DNA of 39,941 nucleotides. Source: Lachnospiraceae bacterium. GTDB lineage: Bacteria > Bacillota > Clostridia > Lachnospirales > Lachnospiraceae. Within the stretch, counting starts at the first letter, position 1, and every line of letters begins with the position of its first letter. The stretch spans positions 1 through 39,941 of the forward strand of contig JAFXFO010000013.1 of the NCBI GenBank assembly GCA_017520425.1. The letters run 5' to 3'. The translations under genes and the position numbers were made by a program. The notes below the pieces were generated by a model that saw nothing but the letters and a program-made list of their open reading frames with translations, searched no databases and had not been told where the DNA came from. This document shows positions 29,055 to 37,348 of this stretch, in pieces.

Positions 29055-31490
29055 TTAACCCATAGTAACTACTACATTTACTTCCTTCTTGGATGCATCG
29101 TAAGGGATTACGTTGCCGTCTACGGCCACGCCGTCCACTACCATGCTTACAACGCCCTTCTGAACGTTATTAGGGTTCTTTACCTCTACATTGTAGATGA
29201 CACCGCGGTACTCACGAACCAGGCTGAAATCGCCGAATCCGGTAGGTACACAAGGGTTAATCTGCAGACCATTTAAGGTAGGATATACACCCAGGATGTA
29301 CTGGGAAATATTGGTAAAGGTCCAAGCTGCTGTACCGGTCAACCAGCTGTTCTTTGCTTCGCCGTGGAACTTAGCGTCACGACCTGCAATCATCTGAGCG
29401 TAGCAGTAAGGCTCGGTACGATGGATTTCGCTGATTTCTTCGGTATATGCAGGACAGGTCTTCTTGTAGATTTCAAATGCTCTGTCGCCACGTCCGATTA
29501 CGGTTTCAGCGATAGATACCCAAGGATTGTTGTGGCAGAAGATACCTGCGTTCTCCTTGTATCCGGGCGGATAAGAAGAAACTTCACCAAGCTCTAAGTG
29601 ATACTTGGTATAAGCAGGCTGTAAAATCATGATACCATATTCGGTATCCAGCTTCTCCTTAACGGAGTTCAGTGCCTTTTCTGCCAAGCCTTCCTTCACA
29701 CCTACACCGGCCAGTACACAGAAGCCCTGGGGCTCGATATAAATCTGACCTTCTTCACATTCTTTAGAACCAACCTTGTTGCTGTATGCATCGTATGCAC
29801 GAACGAACCATTCGCCGTCCCAACCTGCATCCAGGATAGCGTCATACATTGCTGCAACTTCCTTGCGAGCGTACTGCGCTTCAGCAGCATCGCCCATCAA
29901 TTCACAAAGCTGTGCGTATTCTTCACCATACTTAACAAACATACCTGCGATGAATACAGATTCTGCTACGGGACCTTCACTGGGACCAAAGGTCTGGAAG
30001 GATTCACCGGGATGCTCGGAGAAGCAGTTTAAGTTCAGACAGTCATTCCAGTCTGCACGTCCGATTAAAGGTAATTTATGAGGTCCTTTGTGAGTAACGG
30101 TAAAGTCGAAGGATCTTTTTAAGTGACCCATCAGGCTGGTAGCCTTAGACCAATCGTTATCGTAAGGAACGGATTCTGTCAAAATAGAGGTGTCGCCGGT
30201 TTCGCGAACATAAGCACTGGTACCTGCGATTAACCACAACGGGTCATCGTTGAAGCCGCCACCGATGTCTGCGTTACCCTTCTTGGTAAGAGGCTGATAC
30301 TGATGATATGCACTACCGTCTTCAAACTGGGTAGAAGCGATATCGATAATTCTTTCTCTTGCACGATCAGGAATCAAATGTACGAAGCCCAGTAAGTCCT
30401 GACAGCTGTCACGGAAGCCCATACCACGGCCGATACCTGATTCATAATAAGAAGCAGAACGGGACATGTTGAAGGTTACCATACACTGATACTGGTTCCA
30501 GATGTTAACCATTCTGTTTACCTTATCATTAGAAGATTCTACATGATACTTGGAAAGAAGTGTCTTCCAGTAATCCTGCAGAGCTGCAAAAGCTGCATCC
30601 ACGTCCTCAGCTGTAGCATAGCGAGCTAACATTTCATTTGCGGGCTTCTTATTGATAATACCGTGAGATTCCCACTTTTCTTCCTGAGGATTCTCTATGT
30701 AACCCAGTACAAATACGAAGGTCTTCTCTTCGCCGGGCTGTAAGGTGATGTTTAACTGCTGACATGCGATGGGAGACCAACCGCTTGCCATGGTGTTCTT
30801 ACACTGACCGTTTTCAACCACTTCAGGGTTGTCCAAGCTTCTGTATTCGCCCAGGAAGTCATCACGGATGGTATCAAAGCCTGCGATAGGAGCGTTTACG
30901 GAGTAAACAGCGTAGTGATTACGACGCTCTCTGTACTCGGTCTTGTGGTAGATGGTAGAACCAACTACTTCAACTTCGCCACAGCTTAATAAACGCTGGA
31001 AGTTCTTCATATCATCATCTGCATTCCACAGACACCATTCTACATAAGAAAATACTTTTAATTCTTTTGCTTCGGTGCCGTTATTGGAAATGGTGAATTT
31101 GCTGATTTCGCAGTTATCGTTCATGGGAACGAAGGTAAGCAAATCAGCCTTTACATTATTCTTAGTAGAAGTAAAGCGGCTGTAACCGATACCGTGACGG
31201 CACTCATAAGAGTCCAATGTGGTCTTGGTAGGCTGCCAACCGGGATTCCAAACAGTATCGCCATCTTTAATATAGAGATACTTGCCACCCATATCGGTAG
31301 GTACATTATTATAACGATAACGGGTTAATCTTAATAACTTCGCATCCTTATAAAAGGTGTAACCGCCGCAGGTGTTGGAAATCAAACTGAAAAATTCATT
31401 GCATCCCAGATAGTTGATCCAGGGTAAGGGAGTTTTGGGAGTCGTGATGACGTATTCCATATTGGCGTCATCGAAATAACCGAATTTCAT
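29055..31490 (-). CDS. GH94 cellobiose phosphorylase
   Basis: The 811-residue protein has the GH94 layout: an N-terminal beta-sandwich ([29 protein letters not shown] is the standard start), a helical linker and an (alpha/alpha)6 barrel. Catalytic acid Asp483 lies in [10 protein letters not shown]; the substrate and phosphate regions [44 protein letters not shown] and TGTAAWTF are all present. The length equals that of characterised cellobiose phosphorylases. It splits cellobiose with phosphate to glucose-1-phosphate and glucose in the cytoplasm. AAAGGAG precedes the ATG. Divergent to a LacI-type gene, with an operator-like palindrome just after its promoter. Confidence 0.93.
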   Translation of the reverse strand: MKFGYFDDANMEYVITTPKTPLPWINYLGCNEFFSLISNTCGGYTFYKDAKLLRLTRYRYNNVPTDMGGKYLYIKDGDTVWNPGWQPTKTTLDSYECRHGIGYSRFTSTKNNVKADLLTFVPMNDNCEISKFTISNNGTEAKELKVFSYVEWCLWNADDDMKNFQRLLSCGEVEVVGSTIYHKTEYRERRNHYAVYSVNAPIAGFDTIRDDFLGEYRSLDNPEVVENGQCKNTMASGWSPIACQQLNITLQPGEEKTFVFVLGYIENPQEEKWESHGIINKKPANEMLARYATAEDVDAAFAALQDYWKTLLSKYHVESSNDKVNRMVNIWNQYQCMVTFNMSRSASYYESGIGRGMGFRDSCQDLLGFVHLIPDRARERIIDIASTQFEDGSAYHQYQPLTKKGNADIGGGFNDDPLWLIAGTSAYVRETGDTSILTESVPYDNDWSKATSLMGHLKRSFDFTVTHKGPHKLPLIGRADWNDCLNLNCFSEHPGESFQTFGPSEGPVAESVFIAGMFVKYGEEYAQLCELMGDAAEAQYARKEVAAMYDAILDAGWDGEWFVRAYDAYSNKVGSKECEEGQIYIEPQGFCVLAGVGVKEGLAEKALNSVKEKLDTEYGIMILQPAYTKYHLELGEVSSYPPGYKENAGIFCHNNPWVSIAETVIGRGDRAFEIYKKTCPAYTEEISEIHRTEPYCYAQMIAGRDAKFHGEAKNSWLTGTAAWTFTNISQYILGVYPTLNGLQINPCVPTGFGDFSLVREYRGVIYNVEVKNPNNVQKGVVSMVVDGVAVDGNVIPYDASKKEVNVVVTMG

Positions 31491-31513
31491 TTTTGTAATC
31501 TCCTTTGATATTG

Positions 31514-31535
31514 TTTAGTTAAACGATTAAGTAAA
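31514..31535. promoter_or_regulatory. LacI-type operator in the phosphorylase leader
   Basis: TTTAGTTAAACGATTAAGTA plus AA is a CG-centred palindrome with 9 of 11 pairs matched. It lies just downstream of the predicted transcription start of the phosphorylase gene, a position for a roadblock. Confidence 0.6.
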
Positions 31536-31553
31536 ACTGGTTTTTATAAGTGC

Positions 31554-31582
31554 ATTATACATAAGAAAAAAGGGGATTGCAA
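31554..31582 (-). promoter_or_regulatory. Promoter of the cellobiose phosphorylase gene
   Basis: Minus strand: TTGCAA (31577-31582), 17-bp spacer, TATAAT (31554-31559). Confidence 0.8.
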
Positions 31583-31665
31583 TATCAGAATGTTAGAAAA
31601 CGCATGTAAAAATTGTGAAAAATGACCAAAAATCACAAAAATAAGCAAAAATTATTATTTTTATA

Positions 31666-31694
31666 TTGCTTTTTTGGAAAAAGTGGACTATATT
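31666..31694 (+). promoter_or_regulatory. Promoter of the LacI-type gene
   Basis: TTGCTT (31666-31671), 17-bp spacer, TATATT (31689-31694). Confidence 0.6.
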
Positions 31695-31700
31695 AAAGTT

Positions 31701-31716
31701 GCGAAAACGTTTAAGG
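31701..31716. promoter_or_regulatory. Candidate operator at the LacI-gene start point
   Basis: GCGAAAACGTTTAAGG has a CG centre with AAAC/GTTT arms and sits at the predicted +1, suggesting autoregulation. It resembles both LacI-family operators and catabolite-response elements. Confidence 0.5.
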
Positions 31717-31749
31717 GATATACAGGTTGTACAAAGGGGATGATTGACA

Positions 31750-32766
31750 ATGGTATCCATGAAGGACATCTCCATCGCATGTGGTGTAAGTGTTGCTACG
31801 GTCAGTAAAGCACTCAATGACCATAGCGACATCGGAGAGGAAACGAAAAACAGAATCAGAAAAGTAGCGAAGGAGATGGGGTATTATCCGAATTCCATGG
31901 CCAGAGCATTAAAGACCAATCGCACCTACAATATAGGAGTACTTTTTGTGGACGATGCCCAAAGCGGCTTGACACATGATTTCTTTTCTTATGTTTTGGA
32001 TAGTTTTAAACGTACCGTGGAAGAAAGCGGTTACGATATTACTTTTATTAATAGTAGTAAGAAGGGTCGAAATCAATTATCCATTACAGAGCATTGCCGA
32101 TACAGGAGCTTTGACGGTGTGGTAATAGCCTGTGTAGATTTTTACGATCCCGAAGTACTGGAGTTGATTCAAAGCGACATTCCGGTTGTTACCATTGATC
32201 ATGTTTTTGAACAGCGTACCGCTATCGTATCAGATAATGTGGGCGGTATGAGTGATTTATTTACATATGTATATAAGATGGGACATGACAGGATAGCCTA
32301 TATCCATGGAGAACCCTCTTCGGTTACCCAGAAGAGAGTGGCATCCTTTTACAGAACGGCAGCACAGTTTGGCGTAAGTGTGCCGGATGAATATGTGAGA
32401 GAAGCTGCATACAGAGATGTGAAGGCAGCATCCCTTGCAACGGTACAGTTGATGACGCTGGAGAATCCGCCTACCTGTATTCTTTATCCGGATGATATCG
32501 CCTGCCAGGGCGGTATGAATACCATTAAAGCTATGGGATACCGGATACCGGATGATGTATCCGTGGTAGGATATGACGGTGTTAAGGCAGAACGGCATGT
32601 AGTACCCAGGATTACTACTTTGAAGCAGGATACGGAGCGCATGGGCTATGAAGCGGCCAAGAAATTAATCGGTCTTATTGAGAGCCCGAAGACCTCTTTA
32701 ATAGAGCAGGTTATGGTCGGCGGTATAGTTTATGAAGGAGATACTGTAAGAAGGATTGACAAATAG
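31750..32766 (+). CDS. LacI-family transcriptional regulator
   Basis: The ATG with AAGGGGA eight bases upstream is chosen over a TTG two codons earlier. Residues 4-25 are the LacI helix-turn-helix (MKDISIACGVSVATVSKALN), followed by the hinge helix YPNSMARALKTNRTYNIGVLF. The remaining sequence is a periplasmic-binding-protein-like effector domain (SYVLDSFKRTVEESGYDITF, AYIHGEPSSVTQKRVASF, CILYPDDIACQGGMNTIKAMGYRIPDDVSVVGYDG). It probably represses the divergent phosphorylase gene and its own gene and perhaps the downstream importer, released by a cello-oligosaccharide; the ligand is inferred from the neighbours. Confidence 0.93.
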   Translation: MVSMKDISIACGVSVATVSKALNDHSDIGEETKNRIRKVAKEMGYYPNSMARALKTNRTYNIGVLFVDDAQSGLTHDFFSYVLDSFKRTVEESGYDITFINSSKKGRNQLSITEHCRYRSFDGVVIACVDFYDPEVLELIQSDIPVVTIDHVFEQRTAIVSDNVGGMSDLFTYVYKMGHDRIAYIHGEPSSVTQKRVASFYRTAAQFGVSVPDEYVREAAYRDVKAASLATVQLMTLENPPTCILYPDDIACQGGMNTIKAMGYRIPDDVSVVGYDGVKAERHVVPRITTLKQDTERMGYEAAKKLIGLIESPKTSLIEQVMVGGIVYEGDTVRRIDK

Positions 32767-32777
32767 GAAATTTTGAT

Positions 32778-32843
32778 GTACAATACAAACTAGAACGTAC
32801 AAGTTCACCATAAAACGACAAAAAAGTTGTGGATTTTGTACAA
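32778..32843. promoter_or_regulatory. Repeated GTACAA motif before the binding-protein gene
   Basis: GTACAA occurs at 32778, 32797 and 32838 (spacings 19 and 41 bp), and again as TTGTACAA at 31727-31734 in the LacI-gene leader. This may be a shared regulator site; the motif is short and may be chance. No single clear promoter is visible between 32767 and 32923, though TATACT near 32876 is possible. Confidence 0.3.
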
Positions 32844-32923
32844 TTACCAACTGAATAGTGTTATATTTACATATATACTATTATTACATTTTAATCTTTT
32901 AATTTTTCAAGGAGGGTTATCTA

Positions 32924-34336
32924 ATGAAAAAGTTAATCGCAACTTCTTTGTGTGCAGTATTAGCATTAGGATGCTTAACCGCATGTGGAGAAAAGAAGGA
33001 AGCTGCTGGCGATGCAGCTGACAAGGGTGGAGTTCAGGCAGAACAGAAGGTAGTTGAAGCTACTAACGACCCTAACGTAAAAACTATTAATGTATGGGCA
33101 TTTACTGATGAAGTACCCAAGATGATCGACAAGTATGTTGAATTACATCCTGACTTCGGTTTCGAAATCAACACTACTATCATCGCTACTACCGACGGTG
33201 CTTATCAGCCTGCATTGGACGAAGCTTTAAAGGCTGGCGGCGCTGATGCTCCTGATATCTACTGTGCAGAAGCAGCTTTCATCTTAAAGTATGCTCAGGG
33301 TGATGCAGCATCTTATGCAGCAACCTACGGTGAGTTAGGTCTTGATGTAGCAGCTAAGATTAAGGAAGCTGACATCGCTTCTTACTCTGTTGAAATCGGT
33401 ACTCGTCCTAGCGACGGTCAGGTAGTTGCACTTGGTTACCAGGCAACTGGTGGTGCTTTCATCTACAACCGTTCAGTAGCTAAGGATACTTGGGGTTCTG
33501 ATGATCCTGCAAAGGTTAAGGAAGCAATCGGTGGTGGTACCGGTAACTGGGATCAGTTCTGGAAAGCAGCTGATGAATTGAAGGCTAAGGGCTATGCTAT
33601 CTGCTCTGGTGATGGAGATATCTGGCACGCAATCGAAAACAGCTCTACTTCTGGTTGGGTAGTTGATGGTAAGTTAACTATCGATCCTAAGAGAGAAGAG
33701 TTCTTAGACGTTTCTAAGAAGTTAATGGACAATGGTTATCATAACGATACTCAGGACTGGACAGATCCTTGGTATGCTGATATGAAGGGTGCTGGAGAAA
33801 AGAAGGTTCTTGGTTTCTTCGGTCCTGCATGGTTAATCAACTACGTTATGGCTGGTAACTCTGGCGATACTTATGGTGACTGGGCAGTTTGTGAATCACC
33901 TGTAGGTTTCTTCTGGGGTGGTACTTGGTTACTTGCTAACAAGGATTCTAAGGTTAAGAAGGCAGTTGGCGAAATCATCAACTGGATTACTCTTGACTGC
34001 ACCAAGGACGGTTTACAGTATGCATGGGCTAACGGTACCGTTGACTGGGATAACGATCCTGAAACTGCAACCGCTAAGGATACTGTAGCATCTGGTACTG
34101 TAATGAAGATGTCTGATGGTACTGTAGAATTCTTAGGTGGACAGAACATGTTCGACGTATTCGTTCCTGCTAACGCATTTGCAAATGGTAAGAACTTAAC
34201 TCAGTACGATGAAACTATCAACTCTACTTTCAGAGATGCAGTTCGTCAGTACACCGCTGGTAAGGTTACTCGTGATCAGGCTATTGCTGATTTCAAGACC
34301 AACGTAGCAGCTAAGGTTGACGTTGAAGTAGAATAA
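32924..34336 (+). CDS. ABC importer sugar-binding lipoprotein
   Basis: The 470-residue protein has a lipoprotein signal with lipobox LTAC at Cys21 and the fold of family 1 extracellular solute-binding proteins (INVWAFTDEVPKMIDKY at the N-terminal strand, GAFIYNRSVAKDTWG, GFFGPAWLINY, DGLQYAWANGT). AAGGAGGG precedes the ATG. Codon use is strikingly biased (GCT, GGT, AAC, TAC, AAG) compared with every neighbour, as expected for a very abundant protein. A strong hairpin terminator separates it from the two permease genes, so it can be made in excess. It is the paralogue of the binding domain at 12601. Neighbours point to cellobiose or longer beta-glucan oligosaccharides as ligand. Confidence 0.92.
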   Translation: MKKLIATSLCAVLALGCLTACGEKKEAAGDAADKGGVQAEQKVVEATNDPNVKTINVWAFTDEVPKMIDKYVELHPDFGFEINTTIIATTDGAYQPALDEALKAGGADAPDIYCAEAAFILKYAQGDAASYAATYGELGLDVAAKIKEADIASYSVEIGTRPSDGQVVALGYQATGGAFIYNRSVAKDTWGSDDPAKVKEAIGGGTGNWDQFWKAADELKAKGYAICSGDGDIWHAIENSSTSGWVVDGKLTIDPKREEFLDVSKKLMDNGYHNDTQDWTDPWYADMKGAGEKKVLGFFGPAWLINYVMAGNSGDTYGDWAVCESPVGFFWGGTWLLANKDSKVKKAVGEIINWITLDCTKDGLQYAWANGTVDWDNDPETATAKDTVASGTVMKMSDGTVEFLGGQNMFDVFVPANAFANGKNLTQYDETINSTFRDAVRQYTAGKVTRDQAIADFKTNVAAKVDVEVE

Positions 34337-34362
34337 TTCTGCAAAACAAAATAAGTATTTTG

Positions 34363-34394
34363 GGGCGGACGGATTTGCCGTCTGCCCTTTTTTT
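34363..34394 (+). terminator. Intra-operon terminator after the binding protein
   Basis: GGGCGGACGG pairs with CCGTCTGCCC (one G-U) around ATTTG, with seven T after it. It would reduce read-through to the permease genes. Confidence 0.85.
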
Positions 34395-34445
34395 AGCTAA
34401 AATCCCTTGCGGATTTATAGGTTTCAAGCGTACCAAGGTGTGAAT

Positions 34446-34473
34446 TTGACAAGGGATTTACATCTTCTATATG
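34446..34473 (+). promoter_or_regulatory. Possible second promoter for the permeases
   Basis: TTGACA (34446-34451), 16-bp spacer, TATATG (34468-34473), shortly before GGAGGTGG of the permease gene. Confidence 0.45.
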
Positions 34474-34495
34474 AAAAAAACGGAGGTGGAATATT

Positions 34496-35482
34496 ATGCA
34501 GCGTAAACGTGTTAGTTATGCTAAATGGGGTTACATATTTGCAGCACCATTTATGATCGCGTTTCTTGTTTTTACGCTATATCCATTGATTACGACATTG
34601 ATTTATGGTTTTACCAACTATAAGGGTATGAATCCTCCACCACTTGAGATTTTGGATGAGCCCTTTAAGATGTATAAAACCGTTTTGACAGATAAAGTTT
34701 TCCTTCCGGCACTGAAGAATACCTTCGTGATTTGGGGTGTAAACTTTATTCCTCAGATTTTGCTGGCACTTGTATTGGCGGTATGGTTTACCAGTACCCG
34801 TCGTAAAATCAAGGGTCAGGGCTTCTTTAAAGTTGTATTATACATGCCTAATATTATTACAGCAGCTACTATCGCTATTTTGTTCAGAGCATTGTTCCAG
34901 TACCCCAAGGGACCTGTAAACGATTTACTGATGTCCTGGGGAGTTATTGAATCTGCATTTGACTTTAGTGTAAGTGGTACTGCAGCAAGATGTATCGTGG
35001 CATTTATTCAGTTCTGGCAGTGGTATGGATATACCATGATTGTATTGATTTCCGGTATTTTGGGTATCAGCCCTGAATTATTTGAGGCTGCGGAAATTGA
35101 TGGTGCCACCGGATTCCAGCAGTTCTGGTATGTAACATTACCTAACTTGAAGTCCATCATGCTGTTTACTTTAGTAACATCCATGATCGGTGGTTTGAAC
35201 ATGTTCGATATCCCCAGACTGTATCTGAACGGTGGTCCTAACAATGCTACCAAAACAGCGGCACTGTATATTTATGAGCAGGCATTTGGTAACAGTTACC
35301 GATACAACAGAGCTTCTGCAGCAAGTATGATTATGTTTATTATCATTGCTATTTTGGCTGCACTTGTATTCTATATGTTGCGAGATAAGGATGAAGCAAA
35401 GCTTAATAAGATTATCCGTCAGCAGGAGAAAGAATATAAGAGAAAGATGAAAGAACAGAAATTACAGGGAGGTGGCAACTAA
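34496..35482 (+). CDS. ABC sugar importer permease, MalF type
   Basis: The 328-residue protein has six hydrophobic spans and the EAA loop that contacts the ATPase, seen as EAAEIDGATGFQQFWYVTLPNLKS. The start YAKWGYIFAAPFMIAFLVFTLYP is typical of MalF/UgpA-class permeases. It ends in a basic cytoplasmic tail (about 35 residues, KRKMKEQKLQGGGN), longer than usual. Its stop TAA shares the A with the ATG of the next permease, so translation is coupled. Together they form the membrane channel for the lipoprotein-bound sugar. No ATPase gene is present, as usual for importers served by a shared MsmK/MsmX-type ATPase encoded elsewhere. Confidence 0.92.
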   Translation: MQRKRVSYAKWGYIFAAPFMIAFLVFTLYPLITTLIYGFTNYKGMNPPPLEILDEPFKMYKTVLTDKVFLPALKNTFVIWGVNFIPQILLALVLAVWFTSTRRKIKGQGFFKVVLYMPNIITAATIAILFRALFQYPKGPVNDLLMSWGVIESAFDFSVSGTAARCIVAFIQFWQWYGYTMIVLISGILGISPELFEAAEIDGATGFQQFWYVTLPNLKSIMLFTLVTSMIGGLNMFDIPRLYLNGGPNNATKTAALYIYEQAFGNSYRYNRASAASMIMFIIIAILAALVFYMLRDKDEAKLNKIIRQQEKEYKRKMKEQKLQGGGN

Positions 35483-36321
35483 TGAGACATGGTATTAGAG
35501 CTAAAATCGGCACAACCGGTATTTATATCGTGTGCATTTTCCTTGCCCTTTTAAGTATCTTCCCTTTTTACATCATGATTGTAAATGCGACCAGATCTAC
35601 ATATGAGATTCAGTCTACTGCGATTTCATTGATTCCGTCTACTCATATTATTGATAACTGGGGAGTGTTTGATGGAAAGAAGTTCGACCCTATTAAGGGC
35701 TTCCTTCATTCCATGCTGGTATCAACCGGTGCTACTATTTTAGCAGTTTATTTCTCAACCTTAACTGCTTATGCAGTGGTAGTATATGACTGGAAGCTTA
35801 AGAACGCATTCTTTACCTTTGTAATGTGCGTATTGATGATTCCTGCACAGCTGACTACCATCGGTTTCTACAAAATGATGTATTCATGGGGTTGGGTTAA
35901 CAGCTTTGCGCCCCTGATTATTCCCGCTATTGCGGCGCCTAGTATGGTATTCTTTATGAGGCAGTATATGATACCTGCCTTATCATTGGAAATCGTACAG
36001 TCAGCTCGTATTGACGGTGCAGGCGAGTTCTACATCTTTAACCGTATTGCAATGCCTATTATGAAACCGGCGATTGCGACTCAGGCTATCTTTACCTTTG
36101 TAAACTCATGGAACCAGTTGTTCATGCCTTTGATTCTGTTAAGACAGGATAAGTATACCATGCCTTGTATGGTATCCCTGCTGAACAATGACTTCTATAA
36201 GACAGAATACGGTGCAGTATACTTGGGATTATTCCTGACTGTATTGCCTCTGTTCGTGGTTTATTTTGCATTATCTAAGTACATCATTGCCGGTGTTGCT
36301 TTGGGTTCTGTAAAGGGTTAA
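35482..36321 (+). CDS. ABC sugar importer permease, MalG type
   Basis: The 279-residue protein has six hydrophobic spans and the EAA-type loop QSARIDGAGEFYIFNRIAMPIMKPA, with the C-terminal KYIIAGVALGSVKG end that is characteristic of MalG-class permeases. It overlaps the MalF-type gene by one base and has GGAGGTGG upstream. It is the last gene of the importer and is followed by a terminator hairpin. Confidence 0.93.
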   Translation: MRHGIRAKIGTTGIYIVCIFLALLSIFPFYIMIVNATRSTYEIQSTAISLIPSTHIIDNWGVFDGKKFDPIKGFLHSMLVSTGATILAVYFSTLTAYAVVVYDWKLKNAFFTFVMCVLMIPAQLTTIGFYKMMYSWGWVNSFAPLIIPAIAAPSMVFFMRQYMIPALSLEIVQSARIDGAGEFYIFNRIAMPIMKPAIATQAIFTFVNSWNQLFMPLILLRQDKYTMPCMVSLLNNDFYKTEYGAVYLGLFLTVLPLFVVYFALSKYIIAGVALGSVKG

Positions 36322-36340
36322 TATTTTATTTGAAATGTTT

Positions 36341-36370
36341 AAAGAGCATGTCGAAAGGCATGCTCTTTAT
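36341..36370 (+). terminator. Terminator of the importer operon
   Basis: AAAGAGCATG / CATGCTCTTT, loop TCGAAAGG, followed by a modest T-rich tail. Confidence 0.7.
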
Positions 36371-36414
36371 ATGTCGTTTTAGAAAAAATTTATAAAGGAT
36401 TTAGATGTGGAATA

Positions 36415-36443
36415 TTTACGATGATTGTCATACATGCTATACT
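36415..36443 (+). promoter_or_regulatory. Promoter of the DUF1700 gene
   Basis: TTTACG (36415-36420), 17-bp spacer, TATACT (36438-36443). Confidence 0.65.
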
Positions 36444-36477
36444 TTAGATAGTTTAGGAAAGGTTTTGGCGGTGACGG

Positions 36478-36933
36478 ATGGGCGGACAGGAGTTTCTGGA
36501 CAAGTTAAGATTGGCATTAAGCGGTCAGGTTGCTGCGAGTCAGGTGGAGGAGAGTATTGCCTATTATAGGGAGTATATCAGTACACAGATTCGCATGGGG
36601 CAGTCGGAAGAAACCGTTTTAAGGAATCTGGGTGATCCGAGGCTGATTGCTAAGAGTATTATTTCTGCCAATGCAGGAGAAGAAAGTTACACGCAAGGAC
36701 GTTTTTCGAGAGAGCATGTGGTAGACGAGGAAGAGTACTATGCACAGACCAGGGAACAGAATATGCCGAAAGTAGTGAGACTGAACGGCTGGTTGGCACT
36801 GGGGATGACGCTTTTGAGTATGGTAGTTATTGTGGGGATTATCTTTTCGTTGATATCCTTATTGTTGCCGGTGATTGTGATATTGGGGGTTGTCTACTTT
36901 TTTATTAAAGTTTTTAGAGATTGGTTAAATTGA
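36478..36933 (+). CDS. DUF1700/HAAS-domain membrane protein
   Basis: The 151-residue protein has an N-terminal helical HAAS-like domain (QEFLDKLRLALSGQVAASQVEESIAYYREYISTQIRMGQSEETVLRNLGDPRLIAKSI), with the FLxxLxxxL and ExxxxYYxEY signatures of DUF1700, a hydrophilic segment, then two hydrophobic spans (about 103-125 and 127-147). Such proteins often follow PadR-type repressors and are thought to modulate envelope processes; no PadR gene is here. The ribosome binding site is weak (GGCGGTGA). The family name is from motif resemblance. Confidence 0.78.
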   Translation: MGGQEFLDKLRLALSGQVAASQVEESIAYYREYISTQIRMGQSEETVLRNLGDPRLIAKSIISANAGEESYTQGRFSREHVVDEEEYYAQTREQNMPKVVRLNGWLALGMTLLSMVVIVGIIFSLISLLLPVIVILGVVYFFIKVFRDWLN

Positions 36934-36941
36934 TATCATAG

Positions 36942-36969
36942 GCTCTGTTGTTAGGAACAGAGCTTTTTT
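36942..36969 (+). terminator. Intrinsic terminator
   Basis: GCTCTGTT / AACAGAGC with loop GTTAGG and TTTTTT. Confidence 0.88.
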
Positions 36970-37025
36970 GTCGCCACCGGGCGACCATTTTTTTACAATG
37001 TAAAAAATAACAATATAACATTCTT

Positions 37026-37055
37026 GCATATTTCTCCCGAGGAAAAGACATACTA
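37026..37055 (+). promoter_or_regulatory. Candidate forespore sigma-G/F promoter
   Basis: GCATA (37026-37030), 18-bp spacer and CATACTA (37049-37055) match the sigma-G consensus of sporeformers (GNATR, about 18 bp, CATNNTA) and do not match a housekeeping promoter as well. Confidence 0.5.
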
Positions 37056-37086
37056 TTCTCGTAACTAAAAGATTGGAGGGAAAAAT

Positions 37087-37251
37087 ATGAATAACAACAA
37101 TCAGAATTTAGATGCAAACAACTGTAGAGATTACAGCAATTCTTCAAAGGATGCAAGTAAGAACAGTTCTAAGAACTCTTCTAAGAACAGCTCAAAGAAC
37201 AGTTCTAAGGACTCTTCCAAGAACAGCAACAACCAGAATAAGAATTACTAA
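37087..37251 (+). CDS. Tiny Ser/Lys/Asn repeat protein (54 aa)
   Basis: The ATG follows GGAGGG with six-base spacing and the frame ends just before a terminator, so it is a real transcription unit despite its size. The protein is extremely hydrophilic: MNNNNQN at the start, then repeated K-N-S-S units (residues 25-44) and an Asn/Gln-rich end. Hydrophobic residues are nearly absent (one Leu), so it is probably unfolded; one Cys is present at position 13. The low complexity and the sigma-G-like promoter suggest a small spore protein, comparable in style to minor SASPs, but no known SASP motif is visible. The DNA repeat (12-bp units) at 37159-37218 could vary in copy number. Confidence 0.75.
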   Translation: MNNNNQNLDANNCRDYSNSSKDASKNSSKNSSKNSSKNSSKDSSKNSNNQNKNY

Positions 37252-37258
37252 AATTCAG

Positions 37259-37290
37259 ATAAGGATACCCTTTGCGGTATCCTTATTTAC
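37259..37290 (+). terminator. Intrinsic terminator
   Basis: ATAAGGATACC / GGTATCCTTAT with loop CTTTGC and a short T-run that also begins the -35 of the next promoter. Confidence 0.8.
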
Positions 37291-37314
37291 ATAAAAGGTT
37301 TTATCGTGTATACT
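37286..37314 (+). promoter_or_regulatory. Promoter of the RNA methyltransferase gene
   Basis: TTTACA (37286-37291), 17-bp spacer, TATACT (37309-37314). Confidence 0.65.
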
Positions 37315-37348
37315 ATTATGGAATCCCAATAAGAAGAGAGATGATTCC

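Noticed and set aside
37112-37294. Thr/Arg-rich frame overlapping the KNSS-repeat gene
   Set aside because: It is a shifted reading of the 12-bp repeat and has no ribosome binding site; the 37087 frame has one.
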